5,901 nucleotides of DNA from the NCBI GenBank assembly GCA_016463105.1, contig JAEMRY010000078.1, forward strand, positions 1-5,901, in the 5' to 3' direction. The translations under genes were made by a program, and so were the position numbers. Each line of letters opens with the position of its first letter. Position 1 is the stretch's first letter. The notes beneath the pieces were generated by a model. That model ran no database searches and was not told the DNA's origin. It was given only the letters and a program-made list of their open reading frames with translations. Source of the stretch: Ilumatobacteraceae bacterium. Lineage in GTDB: Bacteria > Actinomycetota > Acidimicrobiia > Acidimicrobiales > Ilumatobacteraceae. Below, piece by piece: positions 1 to 5,715 of the stretch.

Positions 1-546
1 ATGCATTCGTATGAGATCGCTCTCGAAAACTGGTGGGTTCCTGCTGATCATTTGATTGGCGAAACTGCAGGACTTGGCAAAGGTTTCTACTATCAAATGG
101 AAGGCTTCGAAAATGGTCGACTTCAAACTGCCGCACGCGCAGTTGGCGTAATGCAAGCCGCCTACGAAGCAGCACGTGACTATTCACAAAATCGCAAAAC
201 CTTTGGCAAAAATATTGGCGAATACCAATTGATCCAAGTGAAACTTGGACGAATGGCTGTTGTGATTCAAGGTGCACGACAATTCAGTTATGCAGTTGCC
301 AAACTGATGGGCAAAGGCGAAGGCGCAATGGAAGCCAGCATGGTCAAGGCTTACGTTTGCAAGGCAGCCGAATGGGTAACTCGCGAAGCAATGCAAATTC
401 ATGGCGGATACGGATACGCCGAAGAATATTCTGTGAGCCGACTTTTCGTTGATGCGCGAGTGTTAAGTATTTTTGAAGGTGCTGACGAAACTTTGTGCCT
501 AAAAGTTATTGCACGACGAATGGTCGAGAACGCAAAAGCTAGTTAA
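1..546 (+). CDS. Acyl-CoA dehydrogenase, C-terminal part (5' end outside window)
   Basis: Flavin-dependent oxidation of an acyl-CoA to the 2,3-enoyl-CoA, with electrons passed to ETF. The frame is open at base 1, and the 181 residues seen match only the end of the middle beta domain plus the C-terminal helical domain of a family that is normally about 380-550 residues. The ATG at base 1 is therefore probably an internal Met. Visible family marks are the substrate-domain end VPADHLIGE (res 13-21), GKGFYYQMEGFENGR (26-40), the FAD-contacting RKTFGK segment (65-70), QIHGG (132-136) and DARVLSIFEGADE (151-163). E159 in IFEG is at the usual catalytic-base position of short/medium-chain members. 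The DAR-x3-IFEGA-E then IARR ending is close to what I know of (2S)-methylsuccinyl-CoA dehydrogenases, but substrate cannot be decided from this fragment. The gene ends tail to tail with the HAD gene, sharing 4 bases. Family call is near certain; subfamily is tentative. Confidence 0.93.
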   Translation: MHSYEIALENWWVPADHLIGETAGLGKGFYYQMEGFENGRLQTAARAVGVMQAAYEAARDYSQNRKTFGKNIGEYQLIQVKLGRMAVVIQGARQFSYAVAKLMGKGEGAMEASMVKAYVCKAAEWVTREAMQIHGGYGYAEEYSVSRLFVDARVLSIFEGADETLCLKVIARRMVENAKAS

Positions 547-1250
547 TTTACGAATTCAATTAAGTCGTGAAGACTTTTGATCCGTTCGCAGTCTGCCCCT
601 TCGTGAAACCCATACGGGTCGAGCAAGATCGGCGACAAACCAGCATTGCGTGCTCCACCAACGTCATTGACGTATGAGTCACCAATGTAAGCAATTCGAT
701 CGCGTGGCACATTCATCACTTGAACTGCCTTGTCAAAAATTTCTGCTTCTGGTTTAGCCACACCCACAACATGCGAATCGGTAACGATCAACACCGGCAC
801 TCCTGAACCCTCGCCCACTTGGCACACGTTTTCGTTAGCAAGTGTTTGTTCGATCTGGCCGCTGGCATTTGAAACTATGCCAACACGAATACCCAGTGAA
901 TAGATTCTCCATAACGCGGCAACTGATTCGTGCAATGGAAACCGCCACAAAAATGCCGAGAAAACTTTGAGCAGGGCGCGCGCTGCATCCTCGACCTGGT
1001 TTTCAGGTACACCAGCCTCACGGGCATACGCCTCGCGATACGAACTCCATGAAATGCGCTCGATCGAATCTGCTGCTTGCAGCGCCGTTGCGGCGTCAAT
1101 TGCAGCCATGCCCGCATAATGGCAACGCACAAGCACAGAAAGACTTGTTGAACCACCAAATGGTTCAAGCACCATGCCAGTAGTAAGTGGATCAGGAACG
1201 AGAAAAATTCCACCTGCATCAAACAGCAACGCGTCGAAACGCTTAGTCAT
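543..1250 (-). CDS. HAD-superfamily hydrolase with an altered motif I
   Basis: Cytosolic Rossmann-fold HAD protein of 235 residues, the usual size for subfamily IA phosphatases with a helical cap. Motif I is FDAGGIF (res 10-16): nucleophile D11 is present, but the second Asp of the usual DxD is replaced by G13. Motif II is IVSNAS (125-130, S127/N128). Motif III lysine is K166 in VAKPEAEIF. Motif IV is YIGDSYVND (188-196, D191 and D196). The segment at about 20-110 is mostly helical and would be the C1 cap. The substrate is unknown; many relatives act on small sugar or organic phosphates. The missing acid/base Asp leaves the activity open. It is the last gene of a three-gene minus-strand run, 32 bases after the CoA-ester lyase. 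I see no good Shine-Dalgarno before the ATG, so it may rely on read-through from the upstream genes or on a weak leaderless start. Confidence 0.88.
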   Translation of the reverse strand: MTKRFDALLFDAGGIFLVPDPLTTGMVLEPFGGSTSLSVLVRCHYAGMAAIDAATALQAADSIERISWSSYREAYAREAGVPENQVEDAARALLKVFSAFLWRFPLHESVAALWRIYSLGIRVGIVSNASGQIEQTLANENVCQVGEGSGVPVLIVTDSHVVGVAKPEAEIFDKAVQVMNVPRDRIAYIGDSYVNDVGGARNAGLSPILLDPYGFHEGADCERIKSLHDLIEFVN

Positions 1251-1282
1251 CGATTTAAGCCAGTTTAATTTTGCTAGTTCGG

Positions 1283-2218
1283 TTACTTGCTGCGCTTCAA
1301 GCCAGCACGACCGCCGCGTGAAATAAATTTCAAGGCCATCTTGCGACTGGCTTCATCGATCATTTCGTCGCCGAACATCACTGCGCCTTTGCCTTCGCCT
1401 TCAGTTGCAGTTGAATACGCATCCAAAATTGCCCAAGCACGATCAAACTGTTCTTGTGTTGGTGAAAACACTTCATTAAGAATCGCAACTTGATCTGGAT
1501 GCAATGCCCACTTGCCGTCGTATCCGAGTGTGCGGGTGCGCTGACAGTAGTTTCTGAAGCCATCTGAGTCGCGAATATATAAGTAAGGACCATCGATTAC
1601 TTGTAGACCGTTGGCACGACCAGCCATCAAGATCTTCGAAAACACATAATGAAAATGGTCGCCAGGATATTCTGCGATTTGTACTCCACCTGTCAGAACG
1701 GGCATCTCCATGCTTGCTGCAAAATCGGCTGGACCAAAAATAATTGTTTCGAGTCGCGAACTCGCGGCACAAATTTCTTCTACGTTAATTAATCCACGAG
1801 CAGTTTCGATTTGGGCTTCAATGCCGATATGACCGATTGGTAAACCGTTTGCAATTTCTACTTGACGCAACAGTAAATCTGTCGCCACAATCTGCGCTGC
1901 AGTTTCAACTTTCGGCAACATGATTTCGTCAAGTCGCTCGCCTGCACCGGCTACAACTTCAATAATGTCAAACGCTGTCCACTTTGTGCTCCAGTCGTTG
2001 ACGCGAACACAAAGAACTTTGTCGCCCCAATCTTGAGAACGAATCGCAGTCGCAACTCGCGCCCGTGATGCTTCTTTTTCTTTCGGCGCAACTGCGTCTT
2101 CGAGATCTAAGAACACCATGTCAGCCGGAATGCCAGGCCCCTTGCCCATCATCTTTTCGGATGAACCTGGGATCGATAGACAACTTCGGCGTGGTAATTC
2201 TCTTGAGCGTGCGGACAT
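1283..2218 (-). CDS. HpcH/HpaI-CitE family CoA-ester lyase (malyl-/methylmalyl-/citramalyl-CoA lyase-like)
   Basis: Predicted Mg-dependent TIM-barrel lyase that splits a 3-hydroxyacyl-CoA such as malyl-CoA, beta-methylmalyl-CoA or citramalyl-CoA (or a thioesterase relative). It is 311 residues, close to the size of bacterial Mcl1. Family signatures run in order: RRSCLSIPGSSEKM (10-23), the barrel strand VFLDLEDAVAP (35-45), VRVND with R72 for the carboxylate (71-75), MLPKVET (100-106), EAQIETARGL with probable metal ligand E138 (134-143), FGPADFAASM with probable metal ligand D165 (161-170), VIDGPY with D209 (207-212) and GYDGKWALHPDQV (232-244). The start is supported by AGGA eight bases upstream (2227-2230), which overlaps the stop of the preceding eIF2B-like gene; the gap is 10 bases, so the two are probably translated together. 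Its nearness to an acyl-CoA dehydrogenase and a fumarase fits C4/C5 CoA-ester metabolism. The exact substrate is not resolvable here. Confidence 0.9.
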   Translation of the reverse strand: MSARSRELPRRSCLSIPGSSEKMMGKGPGIPADMVFLDLEDAVAPKEKEASRARVATAIRSQDWGDKVLCVRVNDWSTKWTAFDIIEVVAGAGERLDEIMLPKVETAAQIVATDLLLRQVEIANGLPIGHIGIEAQIETARGLINVEEICAASSRLETIIFGPADFAASMEMPVLTGGVQIAEYPGDHFHYVFSKILMAGRANGLQVIDGPYLYIRDSDGFRNYCQRTRTLGYDGKWALHPDQVAILNEVFSPTQEQFDRAWAILDAYSTATEGEGKGAVMFGDEMIDEASRKMALKFISRGGRAGLKRSK

Positions 2219-2226
2219 GTCTAAAA

Positions 2227-2230
2227 TCCT
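2227..2230 (-). promoter_or_regulatory. Ribosome binding site of the CoA-ester lyase gene
   Basis: On the minus strand AGGA lies eight bases before the ATG at 2218. Its first two bases overlap the TAG stop of the upstream eIF2B-like gene (2231-2229). This layout supports the chosen start and suggests translational coupling of the two genes. Confidence 0.6.
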
Positions 2231-3047
2231 ACATCGCGCTACGGCGCAACAGTTCGGTAGTTGGTGGGCATTCGGCAGTTAGCGGTAGTGATGCGTCTTG
2301 AGATCTGCCATTTGGCGAGATAATTTGCGTGAACAAAGAAACTGGCACCACGTCGACCGCGCTTTGACTGATCTCAGATTCTTCACTAGTTGAAAAAATG
2401 TTTGCAACCATTCCAGACCACAGTGCTTCAGGCAAACGTGTGCCACATGCTGTTACAAGCCACACTTGTTTTTGTTCACAATATGCAAGTGCTGCTGTGG
2501 CATGACTTCCACCTGCACACAAAACATCATGAGCACCAGTCGCAAGCGCTTCAATAATCACAACATCACTTTGCGAAATAGTTCGCGAAAGATTTTCATG
2601 TTGAATCAGCGTCGCATCGACATCCATTGATTGCAATCGATCAACTGCCGCATCACCATCGCCGTTGCTCTCAACAATAAATATTTTCAAATCAGATCTC
2701 GACGCGAGCGCATTCAGTGTCGCCGTCGGCCAACCCACAACGCAAACAACAGCATCTTGTGGCACTGCATCCTGCAAAGTTTTTAGCGTCGTGTCAGATT
2801 TAATTTCATCATTGCAACGCTCAAGTGCCGAAAACGGGTCGGTCGCACCAAGCACATGACTGCACAGCCACCAAAGAGGCCCCGCTGTCGGGTGGCGTTC
2901 GACAATCCGCCGGGCCGCCAGCACGATGCCAGCCGGCTCGTGACGCAGTCCACCAAAGGCCGAAATCGTCTCACGCACAAGCGATACGGGGTCTGCCCCA
3001 CGGGCACGAGCCACATATCTCAGATGCTCAATTGGGTGCATTTCCAA
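2229..3047 (-). CDS. eIF2B-like / ISOCOT-fold protein of unknown function
   Basis: 272 residues with no catalytic motif I can name. The N-terminal part (res 4-65, HPIEHLRYVARARG then ERHPTAGPLWWL) looks helical. The C-terminal part has alternating strands and helices: VVCVVGWP (100-107), LKIFIVESNGDG (120-131), ATLIQH (145-150), DVVIIEALATG (161-171), an AGGSHATAALAYC segment (178-190) and VWLVTACGTRLPEALW (195-210). This succession, with a ligand-loop 'G-x-A-ALA' after a 'VVIIEA' strand and then a 'V.LVTACGT' strand, resembles the eIF2B alpha/beta/delta and ribose-1,5-bisphosphate isomerase family, part of the NagB/RpiA/CoA-transferase-like superfamily. In bacteria such proteins are not translation factors but sugar-phosphate isomerases or unknowns. 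The reading frame begins at TTG (3047-3045), with GGGAG seven bases upstream; an ATG two codons later (3041) is the alternative. It is first in a three-gene run. Fold assignment is by eye and moderate; function is unknown. Confidence 0.72.
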   Translation of the reverse strand: MEMHPIEHLRYVARARGADPVSLVRETISAFGGLRHEPAGIVLAARRIVERHPTAGPLWWLCSHVLGATDPFSALERCNDEIKSDTTLKTLQDAVPQDAVVCVVGWPTATLNALASRSDLKIFIVESNGDGDAAVDRLQSMDVDATLIQHENLSRTISQSDVVIIEALATGAHDVLCAGGSHATAALAYCEQKQVWLVTACGTRLPEALWSGMVANIFSTSEESEISQSAVDVVPVSLFTQIISPNGRSQDASLPLTAECPPTTELLRRSAM

Positions 3048-3569
3048 AACGCTACTCCCGACTTGCTACGGTCGTTGCTTGTGATTACGAAACCTTCCCT
3101 GGACACAACTCTCCAACCGCTCTCTGGCGATGCTCGACCACTTGAAGAATGGCTGACGACTTTTCATCTCGCAACGATCGTGCTTGACCCGTTCACTAAT
3201 GAAAGTGCGTGGATCTTGCCAACTGCTGTTCGCATCTTGCGGCAATTCGCCGGAGCATCAGTTCGCGCAAATTTTGTGATCACAGCAAAACCAAATGAAG
3301 CAAGAGAATTTCTCGGGCCATTCGCCGATGAATTTTTAGTGTTCTGCGATCCAGCAAGAACATTTGTCAAGCAACTCGGGCTGAGCGAACTTCCTGCATT
3401 CGTTTATATCCAAATAGACGGCAATGTTCCAGTTAGCGCAGAAGGCTGGAACGCCAACGCCTGGAGAAGTGTCGCTCATCACATCGCAACTGCTGTCTCG
3501 TGGAGCAAGCCGATTATTCCTATTGCTAGCGACCCTGGCGCATTCAAAGGTTCACCCGCCCTCGTCTAA
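3024..3569 (+). CDS. Thioredoxin-fold protein without CxxC (conserved hypothetical)
   Basis: From the ATG at 3024 this is 181 residues. I recognise a thioredoxin-like core: strand HLATIVLDPFT (48-58), helix AWILPTAVRILRQF (62-75), strand VRANFVITAK (80-89), helix EAREFLGPFADEF (92-104), strand LVFCDP (105-110), helix ARTFVKQLGL (111-120), the cis-proline-type turn LPAFVYIQIDG (123-133), then GWNANAW (141-147) before the last helix. The place where CxxC would stand reads DPFTNES, so it should not be a classical disulfide reductase. C108 is the only cysteine. The tail PIIPIASDPGAFKGSPAL is like that of uncharacterised actinobacterial proteins I recall. The start is uncertain: the frame stays open back to 2856, but that stretch lies inside the opposite gene. 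ATG 3024, GTG 3036, TTG 3063 and GTG 3081 are all possible, and none has a clear ribosome binding site. It ends 26 bases before the fumarase start. Confidence 0.78.
   Translation: MLNWVHFQNATPDLLRSLLVITKPSLDTTLQPLSGDARPLEEWLTTFHLATIVLDPFTNESAWILPTAVRILRQFAGASVRANFVITAKPNEAREFLGPFADEFLVFCDPARTFVKQLGLSELPAFVYIQIDGNVPVSAEGWNANAWRSVAHHIATAVSWSKPIIPIASDPGAFKGSPALV
3055..3059 (-). promoter_or_regulatory. Ribosome binding site deciding a TTG start
   Basis: On the minus strand GGGAG sits seven bases before TTG (3047-3045) and thirteen bases before the next in-frame ATG (3041-3039). The spacing favours the TTG as start of the eIF2B-like gene. The site lies within the possible coding start of the divergent + strand gene. 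Confidence 0.5.
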
Positions 3570-3583
3570 GTCAGTGAAGTGAA

Positions 3584-3595
3584 TAGCCTGTAGAT
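3584..3595 (+). promoter_or_regulatory. Possible -10 element for leaderless transcription of the fumarase gene
   Basis: TAGCCT (3584-3589) fits the actinobacterial TANNNT -10 pattern and is followed by six bases and then the ATG at 3596, the layout expected when the transcript begins at the start codon. No Shine-Dalgarno-like sequence precedes this ATG, which agrees with a leaderless start. The pattern is short and could be chance. Confidence 0.35.
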
Positions 3596-5260
3596 ATGGC
3601 ACAAACGCAGCCTGAGCCGTTTGTTAGTTCACCGTTGTTGCCTCTTGGCCCAGATAAAACTATTTATCGAAAAATTTCAAGCGACGGGGTCACAACGTTA
3701 AAAACAGATCTCGGAACTTTTGTTCGAGTTGATTCATCGGCGATTACTTTGCTCACCGAACATGCAATGCGTGACATCGCACATCTGTTGCGTACTGACC
3801 ACCTGCAACAACTCGCCGATATTCTCAAAGATCCACAGGCAAGTGATAACGATCGTTTTGTTGCACTTGATCTTTTAAAAAATGCCAGTATCGCTGCCGG
3901 AGGTATCTTGCCGATGTGCCAAGACACGGGCACGGCAATCGTTAAAGCATCCAAGGGTCAGATGATATTTACTAGCAGCAGTGATGAAGATGCAATTAGC
4001 CGAGGCATCTACAACACATTTCAGACTTCAAACTTGCGATATAGCCAACTCGCGCCAATCACAATGTATGAAGAAGTCAACACAAACACGAATTTGCCGG
4101 CAGAAATTAAAATCTCGGCGACAGCCGGTGACGAGTTTAAATTTCTGTTCATTGCCAAAGGTGGTGGCTCGGCAAATAAGAGTTATTTATTTCAAGAAAC
4201 AAAAGCACTACTTAACGAAAAAGTTTTATTGCCGTGGTTATTTGACAAAATGCAAACACTCGGAACATCAGCATGTCCGCCATATCACCTTGCCGTTGTA
4301 ATCGGCGGAACTTCGGCAGAGTACGCAGTCGAAACAGCGAAACTAGCGAGTACAAAATATTTGGATTCGCTGCCGACAAAAGGTTCAAGGGCCGGTCACG
4401 CGTTTCGTGATATTGATCTTGAAGCAAAAGTTCTTGAACTTGCACAACAAACTGGCATCGGCGCCCAATTTGGAGGAAAATACTTTTGTCACGATGTGCG
4501 GGTTATTCGCTTGCCTCGACACGGCGCAAGTTGTCCTATAGCAATGGCAGTTTCTTGTAGCGCCGATCGCCAAGCACTCGGCAAGATCACAAAAGAGGGC
4601 GTGTTTCTTGAACAACTAGAACAAGACCCTGCACGTTTTTTGCCAGAAGTAACCAATCAAGAATTATCTGCCGAAGTTGTCAACATCGATCTCAATCGTC
4701 CAATGGCTGAAATTCTTGCAACTCTTGCGAAATATCCTGTCAAAACACGAATCATGCTGACTGGCCCGATGGTTGTTGCTCGAGATCTAGCGCACGCAAA
4801 ACTCAAAGAACGTCTTGACGCAGGCAAAGGTTTGCCAGATTACATGAAGCAATATTGTGTTTATTATGCTGGGCCAGCAAAAACGCCAGCAGGTTTTGCA
4901 TCTGGATCATTTGGTCCGACGACGGCCGGTCGAATGGATAGTTACGTTGATCAATTTCAGCGAGGCGGCGGAAGTTTGGTCATGCTCGCCAAAGGCAATC
5001 GTTCAAAACAAGTTACGCAAGCCTGCAAGACTCACGGCGGTTTTTATCTGGGATCAATTGGTGGCCCAGCCGCACGTCTCGCACAAGACTGCATCACCAA
5101 AGTTGAAGTTCTCGAATACGCAGAACTCGGCATGGAAGCCATATGGAAAATCGAAGTCAAAGACTTCCCTGCTTTCATCGTTGTCGACAACAAAGGTAAC
5201 GACTTTTTTGAAATTGTTAATGCTGAAGCTCTTGGCACTCCGGTGCAAATTCATAAATAG
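3596..5260 (+). CDS. fumA: Fumarate hydratase, class I ([4Fe-4S], single-chain FumA type)
   Basis: Reversible hydration of fumarate to L-malate in the TCA cycle, cytosolic. At 554 residues it is close to E. coli FumA (548). The N-terminal alpha domain (about 50-330) and C-terminal beta domain (about 360-545) are both complete. Cluster ligands are C108 (LPMCQDTG), C227 (SACPPYH) and C321 (VSCSADR). Their spacings of 119 and 94 residues equal those of E. coli FumA C105/C224/C318 and of the Leishmania enzyme C133/C252/C346. Using the Leishmania numbering less 25, every known catalytic residue is found: D110, H309 (PRHG), R396 (ARD), T442 and R446 (PTTAGR) and K466 (AKGN). The IAKGGGSANK loop (186-195) and the C-terminal GMEAIWKIEVKDFPAFIVVD (512-531) are also typical. 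Some class I fumarases accept mesaconate, so that is a possible side or main substrate given the neighbouring CoA-ester genes. The cluster implies oxygen sensitivity. The downstream HNH gene overlaps the stop codon. Confidence 0.97.
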   Translation: MAQTQPEPFVSSPLLPLGPDKTIYRKISSDGVTTLKTDLGTFVRVDSSAITLLTEHAMRDIAHLLRTDHLQQLADILKDPQASDNDRFVALDLLKNASIAAGGILPMCQDTGTAIVKASKGQMIFTSSSDEDAISRGIYNTFQTSNLRYSQLAPITMYEEVNTNTNLPAEIKISATAGDEFKFLFIAKGGGSANKSYLFQETKALLNEKVLLPWLFDKMQTLGTSACPPYHLAVVIGGTSAEYAVETAKLASTKYLDSLPTKGSRAGHAFRDIDLEAKVLELAQQTGIGAQFGGKYFCHDVRVIRLPRHGASCPIAMAVSCSADRQALGKITKEGVFLEQLEQDPARFLPEVTNQELSAEVVNIDLNRPMAEILATLAKYPVKTRIMLTGPMVVARDLAHAKLKERLDAGKGLPDYMKQYCVYYAGPAKTPAGFASGSFGPTTAGRMDSYVDQFQRGGGSLVMLAKGNRSKQVTQACKTHGGFYLGSIGGPAARLAQDCITKVEVLEYAELGMEAIWKIEVKDFPAFIVVDNKGNDFFEIVNAEALGTPVQIHK

Positions 5261-5715
5261 TGACGCTCGTCGAAGAACGAATCTCGTGCCCACTCGGTGC
5301 ATGGACCGGCGAAACTGGACGCTGTCAACTTTGCAATAAATTAATTGAGTCGACTCGTCGCCGAACTTGGTGCTCAGACAAATGCGCTCGCGACTGGCAG
5401 CGCAATCACATCTGGAGATTCGCTCGGTCAGCAGCCAAGCGACGCGCAAAATACCGTTGTCAACAGTTGAACTGCCAAGCCGAGCGGCGCGACTGCGAAG
5501 TTAATCACATTTTTGCACGAGATGGGGCTGGTTATGGGCCTGGGTGCCATCACCATCTAAGTCCAGACAAAAATGGTGTCGGCGGATTAGAGGTTTTGTG
5601 CCGTGCACATCACGCAAAAGTCACTGCTTCACAGGCAACAGCGCGAGCACAAGCCCGCCGTGTTGCACGCGAAATTATTGAGACGAAAAAGAAAACTAAA
5701 AAATTAAAGAAGTGA
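5260..5715 (+). CDS. Zinc-finger HNH endonuclease-like protein
   Basis: A 151-residue basic protein. The N-terminal part carries a zinc finger C22-x2-C25-x12-C38-x3-C42, with WCSDKCARDW. A helical linker WQRNHIWRFARSAAKRR (46-62) follows. The HNH (beta-beta-alpha metal) domain has C67 and C72, then CEVNHIFARDGAGYG (79-93) with H83 as the expected general base, GCHHHL (95-100), and LEVLCRAHHAKVT (110-122) with C114 and H117/H118 as structural or catalytic metal ligands. The residue just before LEVLC, often Asn in relatives, is G109, and the short SPDKNGVGG insertion (101-109) is unusual. The tail is lysine rich (143-151). It resembles actinobacterial HNH proteins that nick or cut DNA; the target and role are unknown. 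The start is GTG at 5260, sharing the last G of the fumarase TAG, so translation is probably coupled to the fumarase. The 3' end overlaps the opposite gene by 12 bases. Confidence 0.85.
   Translation: MTLVEERISCPLGAWTGETGRCQLCNKLIESTRRRTWCSDKCARDWQRNHIWRFARSAAKRRAKYRCQQLNCQAERRDCEVNHIFARDGAGYGPGCHHHLSPDKNGVGGLEVLCRAHHAKVTASQATARAQARRVAREIIETKKKTKKLKK

Noticed and set aside
543..563. AT-only inverted repeat TTAATT / AATTAA as a terminator between convergent genes
   Set aside because: The six-pair stem has no GC pairs, a nine-base loop and no following T run, so it would be too weak.
875..1222. 115-residue minus-strand open frame within the HAD gene
   Set aside because: It overlaps the HAD gene in another frame on the same strand; the HAD motifs make that gene the real one.
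2856..3023. Upstream extension of the thioredoxin-fold gene reading frame
   Set aside because: The extra 56 residues are Pro/Arg rich, lack the character of the rest of the protein, and lie wholly inside the well-supported opposite gene, where GC-rich DNA keeps the frame open by chance.
4857..5339. 160-residue + strand open frame in another register
   Set aside because: It overlaps the catalytic C-terminal domain of the fumarase, which is certain, and shows no family features.
5054..5449. 131-residue minus-strand open frame
   Set aside because: It lies opposite the conserved end of the fumarase and the HNH zinc finger and shows no recognisable motif; it is a shadow frame.
5680..5703. T-rich tract after the LLM gene stop on the minus strand as an intrinsic terminator
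   Set aside because: No stem could be found before it, and on the other strand it is simply the lysine codons of the HNH tail.
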